62,000 nucleotides of DNA from Symbiodinium natans. Taxonomy: Eukaryota > Sar > Dinophyceae > Suessiales > Symbiodiniaceae. Made by a program: the position numbers and the translations under genes. The notes beneath the pieces are model-generated. The model saw only the letters and a program-made list of their open reading frames with translations. It ran no database searches and was not told where the DNA came from. Location of the stretch: contig CAJNDS010002541.1 of assembly GCA_905221605.1 (NCBI GenBank), forward strand, positions 242,501 to 304,500, read 5' to 3'. The stretch's first letter is position 1. Each line of letters opens with the position of its first letter. Shown piece after piece: positions 30,801-42,760 of the stretch.

Positions 30801-32415
30801 CCGTGGTGGGCGGGCCATTCCGCTGACGAAGGACCGGGGCTGCCCTCTGTGCCCAAGGCTTGAAAGTCCTATCATTGGCGTCCCTCAGGACCAGAAGCCA
30901 GAGAATGCTGCTGAAAAGCAGCGGATCGAGGCCAAGTCTTGTTCTGCATGGGATCCTTGCAGATTCTTTGTTTCCAAGCATTTTGCAGGCTGCCGGTGGG
31001 TGGGTAACGTGGCGGCCTGGCAGCCCAGAAATGAAGCTTTCAGGAGCAATTCAGGCGACCCCAGCTAGCTGCAACTTTGGAAGGGTAGCGACGGTCATGT
31101 GCAGAGAGGCAGAAGAGATCACAGCTTGCCGTGGTGGCTTCATATTGTGTAGCTTGCGGATCATGTGGTGTGGGATCTAGGCCCAGTACATGATTTGTGC
31201 AAAAAGCATTTGCTAGCAACACGTCCGTGGGCTGCTGGGGGCTGACGCTGCTGAAAGGTCTGGGCAGTGGAGGGTGAACGGCGACCTCAATTTGTCCCGA
31301 GCCCTAGGCGACCTCGAATACAAGGCGGGCAGCTAAGGCTTGTTGCTTGAGAAGTGCTGCAGTGATGTAGACCATATGAGTTGTCAGCTGAGTTTCCAGT
31401 CACTCCAGTCACAGGGTCTCATCAGCGCAATCCCGGACATCACCATCCACGATCGCAGCCCAGAAGATGAGCCGACCAGCCACGTTTGGATCTTCAGGAA
31501 AAGGGGCCTCCGGTTGCAAGCGAAACCTGTCATTTGTAGGAGCCGCAGTGGTTTAGAGTTCGCACGACCAAGCTCGGCAAAGAGTGGGGCGGTGAAGTCA
31601 TTTGCTTGGAACCATGGGTCCAAACAGACGGGCACAGATTCTTCAAGGAAGCCTTTGCAAGCTACGGTAAGGTCATTAAGGCAAGTGGGAGAACTTGATG
31701 AGAATAGTCTGGCTGTGCCTAAGCTTCATCGTTGGGAGGCTATCGCAATCTGCTGTCTGTGCTTTTGTGTCTGACGAGTGAACAAATGTGTCAACCAAAC
31801 CCGTTGCCAGAATTAACGTGTTTTCGTAGGCGCGCGCCGATGCGAAAAAAATCAATAGAGTTTCCGAATGTGGGCCTGGCGAACGGACGTGAAAATTAGG
31901 AGTTTTCGACTTGTCGAGTTTGGTTTTACTGCGAGTGTTTGCACCTTTTCTTGGTGAAAATCTTCGCATTATCCCAAACATTAGTGCAAATGCTTGGCTT
32001 CCAAACTCTCACAGGGTTCTTCCGAAGCCGCCCTTCTGGAACCCTTAAATTAAATTAGGGGGTAGCCGTAAAGTCGGGATGCGAGAGACGTCTCGAGGAT
32101 GGGTCATTATGCGGTGCAGGATTTAAGGATTAGGGGTTGGGGTTTCGGGGGAAAGGAGTGTTCATACCTAAGGTCCGGGACAACATGGTTTTAGGATTCG
32201 TGGTTTCGGGGGGGGGGGGGGGGCAGGAGCTTGTCTTGACGGCTTGCGGGACCAGGGTTTTGGGGTTTGGCGGTTTTTGTTTCCGAGTCCGAATCCGGCA
32301 CCCCGATCAGCCTTTCAGAGATACCAAAAGTCTCGAAACACTGGCGGCTTCACGAATTGGCAGGTTTCTTGTCCTAGGCTCGGATGGCATCTTCAATGTC
32401 AAGACCGACCAGGAG
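26910..32415 (+). CDS. PP2C-family protein phosphatase gene, multi-exon (partial)
   Basis: PP2C enzymes are metal-dependent Ser/Thr protein phosphatases. Exons read in order: 26910-26951 ([14 protein letters not shown], metal-binding DGHGG motif); about 29125-29191 ([10 protein letters not shown] to ELAEALR, tentative); about 29571-29625 ([13 protein letters not shown], tentative); 30509-30608 (GGSTACICC to ITANLGDS); 30786-30831 ([15 protein letters not shown]); 30889-30930 ([14 protein letters not shown]); from 30989 (AAGGW, end uncertain); 31268-31324 ([19 protein letters not shown]); 31415-31470 (GLISAIPDI to SPEDE); 32364-32415 ([17 protein letters not shown]). Codon phase is kept across every junction I could test from 30608 to 32364. 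The usual GDSR, metal and SDG motifs are present, with Asn where many members have Asp in the D(L/I)(F/W)D segment. The N-terminal MEDAH motif and the last exons were not found. Confidence 0.82.
27613..28206. repeat. Compound microsatellite block (AC, ACAG, ACGC types)
   Basis: About 590 bp of purine/pyrimidine-alternating repeats: (acgc)n, (ac)n, (agac)n with cag variants, then (cacgcc)n and (acacgcgc)n. It lies within an intron of the phosphatase gene. The alternating CG/CA sequence could adopt Z-DNA. The long frames across it on both strands are repeat artefacts. Confidence 0.95.
30832..30888 (+). other. Phosphatase intron with GA donor
   Basis: The 57-nt intron lies between ...LTK and DQKPENAAE. 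It begins gaccgg and ends ctcag. The exon end plus intron start reads aaggacc, and the intron end plus exon start reads caggacc, so aggacc is duplicated at both borders. Removing the intron restores the PP2C consensus in phase 0. Confidence 0.75.
30931..30988 (+). other. Phosphatase intron with GC donor
   Basis: The 58-nt intron begins gccaag and ends tttgcag, with aggc at both borders. Its removal joins KQRIE to AAGGW in phase 0, as in other PP2C proteins. Confidence 0.75.
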
Positions 32416-33388
32416 GTGCAAAATGCAGATTTGTGGCTGTTGCCATTTGTTGCCTGAGTCGTCGAAGTGGTCCAGTGGTCACTGTTAGCTGAGAAGTGCA
32501 GGGTTACTGAAACTCAGTGGACCTGGAGCAGGTCGTCGACGCTTTCCGCAGATCCGAGCAGCTCCTTGAGGACATGTTGGGGTGCCAACTCCAGCCTAAC
32601 CCTTGAACGAGTTTATTTGGCCCTCGATGTATTTTCTGCGTTGTAGTGAATAGGGATACCGGCCCGATGTGGATCAAGGTTCCATTTTTTTCTTTTTTGG
32701 GCTGTCCTGCCATAAGAGAAAAATCATGGTGTTGCGTGTGTTCGCAGCATGTGGGAGCTTCAGGTCCTGCGGTGTAGGATTGTCACATGAATCAAAGGCC
32801 CCGCCAGTTGCCAAGGTGGCATCGTTTCCGCTTGGGAACGGGTGCCTGTGCTGACTCTCAAGAGTTTGCAGGCTCCAGTCCTTTTGAGCCCATGGCATTG
32901 AAACCTTCCCGACCGCAGGATGCAGAGACGCTTTTGAAGAACTGCGCTGGCGACTCAGCGCCCTCGTCCCTTCATATGTGGGCTGCCATTCAGTTTAGCT
33001 TGGCTTAGGTGAGTGATTCTTCAATAGGGTCCCCAACAAATCTTCTGCAATCCATCCGAGCAAAAGCCAACCACACACACACACACACTGAGTTTGCTTT
33101 CAAGTTCCACCCCTTCTAGTTTGTTGGACCATGATGTTCGAGATGCGGATCCGGAAGGGTTGGCATCCACAGTTTCTGAGTGAGCCACCTGCAGAGAGTT
33201 TCCAAGTTACAGGCCAAGCTGGCATGAGCTACAGCACCCGAGCCATGACTCCAAGTAGCTGCGCGCTATCGGAGGAACTTCCGCAGGCTGAGCGGCCTTG
33301 CCCACTCGACAAGAAAGCACCATCTCCATTTCTTTTTGAGGTGCACTATGTGGGGCCCACCCCATGACTGAAAACGACCATGTGCCTT

Positions 33389-33419
<31 letters not shown>

Positions 33420-35497
33420 ATGAGTGGTCTCTTTAAGGGGAGTTCTTGTTGACAGAAAGATGCACAAGGATTATCAAGGATTCTTACTGAAGTCTTCAAC
33501 GGGCCACCAGCTTCCATGAACGTATGTTTGAACTTAAATTTTCCGCAGCGTGTTCGCAGATCGCCTCAGGTCCCGGGAGGCGACAATGTGTCCGTCTCTG
33601 TTGTCTTGCCGGGCCTGTTTAAAGATGGAGCGGTTTAGGGCTTTTCGGAGGTTCCGTTTGTTTTTTTGACTACATACGAAGGCCCCTGTTTTGGTTGGCA
33701 CGAGGGGTCTCATGGGGAGAGGGCATGGGTGTGCTAGAAGTCTCTCACGGAGCCCTGAGTGGCAAGCTCTGGAAATAGCACCGTTGTGTCATGTTGTGCT
33801 CCATTCATGTAGGACAGGATGGGCTCTGAGCAACACTATTCACTATCACTATGCTTGGAAAGACGCCAGCCTGGCCGATACGTCCATGTAATGTTTACAA
33901 GGTATGGTAAGTACCGCGTTCACCTAATCAGCTCGCGGCCCACGTCCCGTCCTGGGACTGCTTTCTGCAAAAGACCCTGAATCATCTAGGTCAAGGCGTC
34001 TTTTCAAGGCGGGGGTTGCTTTTATGTAGGCGTGTATACGCACACAGCGCAACTGTGGGAAACGGAGAAGAAGCCACCAGATGAGATGATCTGAGCCTTC
34101 AGCGTTGGCTCCGTCAAGCCGAGATGTTCTCCTTCCAAATCCTGACCCACCGGGCCTCCAAGCAAAGCAAATAGCCACATGACGTCCTACAAAGCTGGTC
34201 CAAGATCGCCCAAAACAGTTCGTCACCAGTAAAAGCAGAAGCAGGCATGGGACTGGCAGCTACAGTAAATGGAAACTGCTGTAGTAAATACCTCAAAAAC
34301 TTTGCTAGCAGCAAATGTTGTGAACACGTGCAACTAGCGTGAGGTCTGCTTGGGCTACTCTCATATTCTAGGTACAAGTTAGTCGTTTGCCATGTTACCT
34401 TGTTTGCTGCCAGGTCTGCCTCAACTAAGCTCTGTGGCAAGGCCCCGGGGAGGGCGTGCTCTTCGCAGATAGCACCGACAGGCGGGGTGGGTGGGTTTGC
34501 CCTTCCAGCGTATGAAGGGATATGAGGGGGGCCCCAGGAGTTCCCCTCCTGCAGATGAGATTCGCTCTTGGCAGAATCCTGCAGCAGCAGGAATGAGCCT
34601 GCTTCAGGGAATCTTGGGGATCAGGTGAACAGCATGCTACCCAAAAGCCTGAGCTGATAGCGACCTTCGAGCCCCAGCCCTACCCAAGGTTTCAAACCTG
34701 GACGTTAAACTCCAGCAACCCAAGACTGAAACTTGGGCGCGAATCTGGCAGCTTGCCCAGCTATTCGCGATCTTCCGACATGTGGGCTGCAGGCTGCCTC
34801 CTCTATGAGCTGGCCCATCTCCACGCGCCGTTTGAGGTGCGAAGGGGCAGGTTCAGGTTCGGGGTTTCTTGCTGAACAACGGGTGCAGAAGCCGGTCGGG
34901 CCATCGGTGGGCGGGGAGTTGGAAGGGGGCAGCTGAGAAATTGTTTGCAATCCAGCGACAGATGGATTGTATCACGGACTGAGGGGGGAGGGGGGATCAA
35001 CATTCATCAGATCACAGAAATCCAAGGCTGTCGAGGCGGGCTCAAGATTGATCGGTCCGCAGGAAACCAAAGTTCTTTTTGGAGGAATGCTTAAGGATGT
35101 ATAATAAAGTCAGTTGTTTTGCAATTGCGAAGGAGAAGGCCAGCAGCTGTCAGGTTGCTGGATCGTTTGCAATGCTCTGCAAGCTGGGACAGAGACGAGG
35201 GCAACGAAAGCTAGCCATGGCACGACGGACTCGTTTACGACCAAGTACTACAGTAGCAGCTGCTTACTACTTGCTACACCTGACTACTAAGAAATACAAA
35301 GTACTGCAAAGTAAAGATTATGACCAAGTAGCACCCGCTAGTGAAGCGGAACATTGCCTTCTTACTGAACAGCAGATGGACCAATCGGTAGGACTATGGC
35401 TACTTTGAACCAAACTTGCGAGGGCCCTCAACCCTAATCTCTCAACCCTTGATCCTCAACCCTACAACCCTGACCCCTACTCGTAGCTGGCAGAAGC

Positions 35498-35935
35498 TAT
35501 GGCAGCAGTAATTGCGGGAACAGCAGCAGCAGCAGTAACCGTTGAAGCAATAGCAGCAATCGCAGAAGCAACAGGTCACGGCAGCGGCAATCGCGGAAGC
35601 ACTAGAAGCAGCAACGGCAGCGGGGATAGCTGCAGAAATAATTATCTGCATATAGCCGCAGACCAGCAGCGAAGCAGAAATGGCAGCAGTAATACCAGCA
35701 GTAGCAGCAGTAGTTTCATCGCTTGCAGTAACAGCAACAGTGCTAGCAGTAGTTACCGCGCCTGAAAAGCAGCACAGCAACAACAACAGAAACAAAAGAA
35801 GTAATAGCTGCAGTAGTAGCTTCAGCAATCGTAGCACACATAGAAGCAGCAACTGCAGCAATAATAGTAGCAGCAATAGCAGGCATAGCCGCGGTGATAA
35901 AAGCAGGAGAGCTGATGATGCGATGACGATGACAA
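35498..35935. repeat. Degenerate GCA/AGC triplet-rich block
   Basis: The triplet gca/agc dominates in all phases, giving Ala-, Ser/Asn- or Gln-rich frames on the + strand and Leu/Cys-rich frames on the - strand. Frequent stops interrupt every frame. This is a low-complexity repeat, not a gene. Confidence 0.75.
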
Positions 35936-37340
35936 TGACGACTGAAACACTGAAGCGCGGTACGCGCACAAACCATTCAAGCATGTCCAGCACGTGTCCG
36001 AATTGATATATCAATGTTGAGCCTCCCCACACATTTGCTGCGAGGCCTGTGATGAGTATGACCTCTTTCGGAAGCCGCTTGTCTGCACACGTGCGCAGAG
36101 AGGGGAGGGAATGTTAGCGAAACGTTCATCGGATGAAATCCAGGATCACCACCGCCGCGCCCAGTCCGCTGTGCCTCTCGAAGGACGCAACGTGACCAGG
36201 GTTGCAGACTGAGGGATGTCATGTTGGGCCCGGGTAGCAAAACGTTCAGTGTTCCAAGAAGTACGGCTCAGTCAGGGTTTTTTTGGAACGCGCCATCTCA
36301 ACAGATACTTTGTGGCCAGGCCGTAGCCAGCAACAGTCTCACAGACCAACTTGAAGACGCTCCACAAGTCTGCATGCAACCCTGTCATCAGCCTGTCATC
36401 GAGCATTTGGAAATTGGCTAGCATTGTGATCACAAAGTCCCAGCCACATTGCCTTTAGCAGGACTTGGCCGACGTATGCAGCTCCCTGCTACTCGGTTTG
36501 GAGTGGCTGGTTCAAAGCATGGCATTGTCGGAAATTCATGTCCTAATCGGAAAGACACGCCGAAGAGTGCCCATGCGGCGTTCGGCTTGTTTCGAAGCCA
36601 CGGCCCTTCACAGTTCTGATAGCAATTCTGTAGCAGACCCCGGGCCGTGACAAGAGCTTGTAACAAAGCAGCCTGGCTTGCAACAAGCCTTCCAAAAATC
36701 TTTACGCAGCAACAATCGGAGTTTGCACAGCACATACACAAACTACTTCCAAATCTTGACAACTCAGTGACAACTCCCAACGCAAACTTCCTGGCGAGGC
36801 TGGCGAAGCAGGCTGCAAGCCGCCCGACAGCGGCATTCGCTCGTGTGCAGCTGTTGTGCTGAGCATGCTGAGCGCAGGCCTACGATAGCAAGAAAAGCAC
36901 CGTCAGTCACCAGCGTTTCGGTACCAAACAGATCCATGCGCCCTACTACACTGTGCGAGCTGCCGACATCTGCCGACTACTTCGACTACTTGGCCATTGC
37001 TTTAAAGTGCTGACGCTTTGGGCTGGTTTTTGTGAGTATCGATTCGGAAGGTCATTTCGTTTCATGGAATTGTGACGGCCATTAAACGTATGCTTTTAGG
37101 GGTCCATCGCAGCAAGCAGATTTCAGCAAACAAAAAGTGGGCGGGAAGAGAGAGAAGGGAGGGGAAGAGAGTGTCTCGTCTTGACCCTTTTCAGGTCTGA
37201 AGCAGCAAGACAGCCAGGACAGTTTGTGAACGTGACTTAAGACGTATGCGGTTTTCTGAAGTGCTGAGGTTCTTTCTTGCCGCTGCGATCAGCCTCGAAT
37301 GATCTTAGAACCAACAAAACTAGTTTCGGCATGTTTTTCC

Positions 37341-37403
37341 GCTTTCTAGGTGTTAGAGCAATCTGTCTCTGGCTGACATGTCGGATCTTGGGCTGCAAGC
37401 CAA
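37341..37403. repeat. 63-bp dispersed repeat, copy 1
   Basis: It reads nearly the same as 53441-53503 (shared blocks ttctaggtgttagagc and tcggatcttgggctgca), with a handful of substitutions. The copies are in the same orientation 16.1 kb apart. Both are non-coding. Confidence 0.7.
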
Positions 37404-37916
37404 TGTTTCTGATTCCTTCAGTCCAAGCTCACAATCATAGGAGAGGACGAGATTTTGGAACCTTTAGTTTCCACATTGACATCCTTTGTTGCTTGCTCAG
37501 GAGCCTCCTTGCGCGCCCGGCAGCACTTGGCCATTCTTTGCTACCGTTGTTTGCTCTTGAAGCTGGGTTGGCCTTCAGCATGTTTTCCATCCTTTATACA
37601 TCGTGGCGGCCCTGCACGTCGATGGCTCCAACGGGAACGGATGGTGTGGAGCGGCGCTGTTGAAAGAGGCTTCTTTTTTTGTGGAGTCTTGCTGATAGGT
37701 CGTATCGATTGTTTTCTGTTGTCTATTGTTTGGCGTTCTGCAACGCCGCTGCATCAAGCCTCAACCTTGAGGTTCTCAGGAATAGGTCGCGAAGATAAGC
37801 TCATATGAAACGGGGACAAAGCATCAAGAAGAGCAAAATGTCTATTGACGCCCGTTTTTGCTCAGCAGACACACGAGAAAATCACGTGCTTTGCATCCCG
37901 GGAGCCTTAGTCTGAG

Positions 37917-39668
37917 TATTGCGCGCCTTGGATTGAGGCTTTGAAGCAATCCGTCCTACAGGCTGCGCTTTCAGCATCCGCTTCATCTCGTGGATCTGCC
38001 CCCTCGTCTTTCTTCAGCTCTCAATGTCTTAGCTGTCACCATGTCTTCTTGTCGTGCTATCACCAACACAAGACTCTCCCGTCTTGGCCCTGCCTCGCCG
38101 ATCATGCATACCACGTCAGCGGGTCCGCGGGATGAAAGCTACACTTGGAAGGGTAAAAAAAGCTGAGCACAAGCGATCACGAGTCAAGTTCGGCGGGGAC
38201 AGAAAAAGCCAGAGTTTAAACAGTTTGGGCAACTGAAGTGATTCTAGTTGATTTTCGGTGTTCGGCTCCATGGATTCAAGCAAGCATTTGCGGCTCTTTT
38301 GTCTTCTGAGCTAAGGAGAGGAACTACACGAATCTCAACCATGGATCATACGGAGCGACTCCGCTTCCTGTTTTGCAGGCTGAGAGGGACTGGCAAGACG
38401 TCATGGAGCGCAATCCAGATCAGTGGTTTCGATTCGACGGTTCGGCTCTTAGTTGAGGAAGCGCATAGAGTCTAGGCTTCAAGACAGGGGTCTTAAACAG
38501 AAGCACGTCGAAGTAGGTTCTACAACACATGGCCCTGCGTGCTCTGCTCTCATGTGTTTTGCAAAGTGTCGGACGCAGATGCGCACCCACGCATACATGC
38601 ACACAGGCGTGCAAGCATATTCGCACAATCAACACCCAAGGGCCAGGAACGCTCATTGGAGCCGCTGACTTGGCACGTGCTCGAGTAGCCGAGTATGTGA
38701 AGGCAGATGCGAGAGATGTGGTCTTCGTCGACGGTGCGTCTGCCGGTGTGAATGCTGTCTTGCGCTCCATCAAGCTTCCACCTCAATCATCTATTCTGTA
38801 CTTGAACACTGCTTATCAGATGGTCAAGAACACGATCTCATATGTCAATGGCGAGCGGCAGGCGCCTTCCGTGCAAGTAAATATTTCAGTTCCAAGCAGC
38901 AAAAGTCAAATCCTGGAAGCGGTCCAGACTGCGTTGGACGGTTATCCGTCCGTAGAGCTAGCCAGCTTCAGTCATATTACAAGTGTTCCTGCAATCATCC
39001 TGCCTGTGGAAGAGCTGGTGCAGATTTGCCATCAAAAAGGCGTCATGGTTTTGATCGATGGGGCACATGCTTTGGGGCAAATCCCCTTGGACATTCCAAA
39101 GATTGGTGCAGATTTTTACGTGGCCAATGGGCACAAATGGCTTTACAGTCCGAAAGGAAGTGCAATCCTGTGGGTTGCAAGGGACAAGCAGCACTTGATT
39201 CACCCCAACGTGATCAGCGACGAGGGCAGGGGCTTGAGCTTCTTCCAACTGCAGTTTTCTTACACCGGCACCAAAGACTACAGCGCCTTTCTGGCAATGT
39301 CTGCAGCTTTGGAGTTTCGAGACACTCTGGGAGGAGATGCTCGGATTCTGAACTACGTGTCCACCTTGGCTGTTGAGGGAGGCCAGCGGCTGGCCGAGGC
39401 CTTGGGCACTGAGCCCATGCCGACCGGAGGCCTCGCTATGGTAAACGTGCCGCTTCCACAGCTGGCCATGAACTGTTGTGACATGAAGACCGCGCAAAAA
39501 GTCCTTCTGAAACACCGGACCTTTGTGCCGTTCTACTCGTGGCAAGGGCAATGCTTCGTCCGGGTCAGCGCGCAAGTTTACAACGAGGTCTCTGACTTTG
39601 TGTACCTGGCAGGTGGCTTGCGGGATGTCCTTCAGCATGACTGTTTCCCATCTGAAGTTGATGTCTGA
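37917..39668 (+). CDS. Class V PLP-dependent aminotransferase-like enzyme
   Basis: Fold-type I PLP enzymes of class V act as aminotransferases, epimerases or C-S lyases; isopenicillin N epimerase-like and hercynylcysteine lyase-like proteins belong here. Exons: about 37917-37961 (APWIEALKQSVLQ, tentative start), 38379-38439 (AERDWQDVMERNPDQWFRFD) and 38641-39668. The large exon starts GPGTLIGAADLARARVAEY and continues VVFVDGASAGVNAVLRSI. It has the cofactor-binding VLIDGAHALGQIPL (Asp pairs with the pyridine N) and the PLP lysine in VANGHKWLYSPKG, and it ends at the stop at 39666-39668. Introns are 37962-38378 (GC donor, AG|GCTG at both borders) and 38440-38640 (GT donor). Phase is kept at both junctions. 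The in-frame ATG at 38529 lies in the second intron and is not the likely start. Substrate is unknown. Confidence 0.8.
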
Positions 39669-40189
39669 GCAGCTGTCTTGCAGTCTTGCGCCACATCATA
39701 GCAGCGCAGCGCCACGCCCAAAAAGCGTGTACAGGGACCTCCGACAGTGACGTTGTGCCTGTGCATTAGAAAACGTGTGCAGATTTAGCGTTGCCTGGAT
39801 AAACAGATGTAGATGCACGCGGCTGTGCTGCCATTCCCTGAAGCGCAGCCGATAACCAGCCGGTTGGGTGGGGTGGGCTTTCGCGAGTTGGCACTGCATG
39901 CCTGGCTCGGACCGTGGTCATTTGTGATGGCTGCTCAGCATTAAGCCGTGCCAACAACATTTAGCAGCCTTAGACACAGCTGCCAGTTCAAGCAATTGAT
40001 TTGGAATTGCCAAGATTCATCATGATGCGGGCACGCGCCCCATGGCCGATGTGGACGGGGCCCGAAACTTGCAGGGCCTAGGATGCCACATGACTAAAGA
40101 CGCGCAAAAGCGTTTCAATCCTGGACCAAGGTGCCGCCCATCGTGCACGTGCGTTTCGGCTTGGAGCCAAGGTGCGTTCCGGCCTGAAA

Positions 40190-40191
<2 letters not shown>

Positions 40192-40236
<45 letters not shown>

Positions 40237-40239
40237 GCG

Positions 40240-40285
<46 letters not shown>
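40192..40285. repeat. CA microsatellite
   Basis: An (ac)n run with short cgcg interruptions spans roughly 90 bp. Confidence 0.95.
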
Positions 40286-40286
<1 letters not shown>

Positions 40287-40332
40287 ACACTGTCTTCATG
40301 CACCTTGAGTGCTTGGGGATTGCAATTGCAAG

Positions 40333-40396
40333 GCATACAAACACCCCGACTGGTACGACGAAGAGGCACTTCGGTACTGGCCCGGCCGTGTGCAAG
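40333..40396 (+). CDS. Possible exon, unrecognised
   Basis: It is flanked by gcaag|gcatac on the left and gcaag|gcaggt on the right, the AG|GC border pattern seen in the other genes here. The frame reads AYKHPDWYDEEALRYWPGRV, which looks like genuine protein. No family is recognised, and no neighbouring exon could be joined with confidence. Confidence 0.35.
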
Positions 40397-41732
40397 GCAG
40401 GTCTCCCACTCAAGCATTGGAACGACAAAGCAACGTCAGGTTCGCGAGATCGATTTGGAGTCGGCGATTGGTCGACCAGAGTAGCATGACTTCAAGAGTT
40501 TTAGAAGTGTTTTTTTCGAGCCCCCGCCCCGATTCTCGACTGTGCCGGTCTCAGCTACTCTGAGCCCGAATTTCGCTTCTCTGAGTCTCGACAGAAGGCG
40601 GTGAAGGTGGCATCACAAGCGAGCATGTGCAAGCTCGTGAAAAGTTTGAGGTCTTCATCTCTCCGCATCCTTTCCAGTCTGCCACTTGTTCCATGATATT
40701 CCATGTTTCATTCCCAGCCTGGTGTGTGTTTCAGCCATCATTTACAGCGCCAAGAGGTTGTTCCTCAACACCCGCATTGTGCCCCATAGCTGAGTGGGAC
40801 AGGACGACTGCGAGCTTTCTTGCTTGCTTTTGCCAGCTGCCTTGCCTGTCAGAATCAGGAGGATCTTATCCAGCTCAAGGAGCCTAGTCAGGCAACCAGG
40901 ATTTTGTTCGATGGGAAGGGGTCAGCTGGCATTCCCTGACAGGGATGAGATCCCCTTCATGGACACGGACATTGCGCGAGGCCTCGTGATGCCGGAGGCC
41001 CAGCCAGCCCAAAGGCCCACGGAAGCACCCCCAAACAGCACCCATAGAGCAGCCAAACGCCCAAACCATGAACGTCCGCGATCTGTATTCGGTCAATCAC
41101 GAACTGAGCTGAGCATCCACTGCGGCGTGAGGTTCAGCATCGAGAGTTTCGCATTCTTCGCCCAAGAGCGTGTGTAAGCAGTCCGTATTGGTGTATTGGT
41201 GTATTGATGCAGTTGGTGAGCCGATGCGGAGGTTTGGCTTGTGGGATCCCACCTGCACGGAGGAGGTGGAACGTTGAACCAAATTGGCTGTGCAGGCTCC
41301 CCCTAAGCGAGGGCCAAATGATAGATCCGCCAGGATTCTAAGCGCTCCGAATCCCCTCAAAGCCCTCCAAGCATCTTTGGTGCTAAAGCGCCTTCGGAGG
41401 CGTCGAAGCACCCGGCTTCGAGGAGATGATCCGCTCCTATGCCCGACGCCCAGGCCGAAAGGCACTTGCAAATGCTGGGGGGGGGTAATCCTGCTGTGCC
41501 ATCGGTGTCATCTCCCTTTCTGCAATGTGACTTTGCAGAGGCTCAGTCAGAAGCGTCCGCGACCCATGCCAGCTCCCCAGCCGCACAGCTTGGCTGATCA
41601 CAAGCACCGCAGAAGCACCCAACTTTAGTTGTGCAAAAGCACCTCAGCACGCTCAGGAAGTGGGTCCTTCGTTCTGTAGCTGGCACGGGCGTGCTTGTGC
41701 CACTTTCCAGGCACGGAACGGACACCGGCCTG

Positions 41733-42062
41733 TCACTCTTTTGATGTTCCCCTGATTTTCCCCGTGAAGGCCAGCAGCCTGAAGACCATCAGCCGCGAGC
41801 TCACCTCCGCGAAGTCCATGGCAGGCCATGACCGTTCGTGCATGAGCTGGTCCCGGGCATTCCTACAGCCGTACTCGTTGAGCAGACTATGCGCCGTCCA
41901 AAAGCCCTCGCCTTGCTTCTTCTGGTAGCCGCTGAACCCGAAGATGAAGAAATTTGCCAGAACAAGCGCACCCGAAGGTCCGCACAAGGTCTTGAAAGTC
42001 ATACGCACCATGACTTGACAGTAGGGGAGGGCAGGAATGACAGCGGGACTGAACGCACGCAA
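41733..42062 (-). CDS. Unrecognised minus-strand ORF
   Basis: A 109-residue open frame on the - strand contains stretches such as ALVLANFFIFGFSGY and MDFAEVSSRLMVFRLLAF. I do not recognise it. The opposite strand is open in two frames as well, so this may be a shadow. It is reported only because its composition is protein-like and it is one of the longer minus-strand frames outside low-complexity DNA. Confidence 0.2.
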   Translation of the reverse strand: MRAFSPAVIPALPYCQVMVRMTFKTLCGPSGALVLANFFIFGFSGYQKKQGEGFWTAHSLLNEYGCRNARDQLMHERSWPAMDFAEVSSRLMVFRLLAFTGKIRGTSKE

Positions 42063-42070
42063 GGGCCGAT

Positions 42071-42760
42071 GAAGCGCCCCCCCCCCCCCCCCCCCCCCCC
42101 CAAGGGGACAGCACTTGATCTCAGGCTGTTGCGAAGTTCTCGGTGGTAGCTACAAGGCACAGAGCTCTCTCCCTTTTTCCCCAATTTCCGGGCCTTCGGG
42201 AAATACTGGGGGTTGGGAAGTCCCCCCCACCCCCCCCCCCCCCCGACTACCCCGCACCCCCCCTCCCGGCTTGGAGCTGTCGGAAACTTTAGGGTGTTGG
42301 TAGCGCCACGAAACCATGAACGCCATTGGGACTCTGCAAGGTTGCTGGCTGCCACAACCGGGTAAACACCTGAAGTGCTTTGCTTCGCAGTGTCTGCCTG
42401 TCAGGCTGAGACCTTCCCCCCACAAGCACACAGGGGCTGTTCGAAGTGCGGGGCCCGGGAACAAGGTCCTTTTCCTTTGCAGTCAGTTTAGTTGATATAA
42501 GCGCGCTCACACTCAGTAATTTCCCGTGGCCCCATGGCATACCTCAACGTTCACGCCCCCCCCCCCCTCCCGCCCCCTGCAGACACCATGTGTGGCGCTT
42601 GCGTGTCGCTTCTGGAGGTGCCTCCAAAGCTGGCTTGAGCCGGAGACTCCTGAGACATCCGTTGAGAGCCCCCTCAGGGCCCGAAAGTTGGACAAGCTTG
42701 ACAAAGTCGCGCTCCAAAAAGGGGGGGGGGGGGGGGAGGGGAAGGCCGGCCGAGCGGGGG
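42071..42760. repeat. Cluster of poly-C and poly-G tracts
   Basis: Homopolymer C runs lie at about 42075-42101, 42220-42244 and 42557-42567, and a G run at about 42721-42736, close to (GA)n at about 42760-42776. Such tracts also occur at 9718, 27360, 28406, 32209, 52960, 53080 and 60719. There is no recognised gene between 42063 and 43025. Confidence 0.85.

Larger units (their letters stand above)
32416..37916. other. No recognised gene between phosphatase and PLP-enzyme genes
   Basis: The last phosphatase exons should lie at the left of this stretch; one weak candidate near 32920-32960 reads QDAETLLKNCAGDSAPSS. The rest consists of short frames on both strands, (CA)n at 33071-33088, (GA)n at about 33390-33412 and a GCA-rich low-complexity block at 35498-35935. 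A 63-bp dispersed block at 37341-37403 recurs at 53441-53503. Confidence 0.35.
39669..41732. other. Mostly non-coding, one exon candidate
   Basis: This stretch holds a CA microsatellite (40192-40285) and a possible exon at 40333-40396. The remainder consists of short frames on both strands without recognisable content. Confidence 0.35.

Noticed and set aside
34114-34440. Minus-strand ORF of 108 residues
   Set aside because: It has no family signature, the opposite strand also has open stretches, and there is no exon-border support.
38529-38640. ATG at 38529 as start of the PLP enzyme
   Set aside because: The residues before GPGTLIGAAD have no family character, while exon 38379-38439 joins in phase to 38641 and supplies the expected N-terminal sequence.
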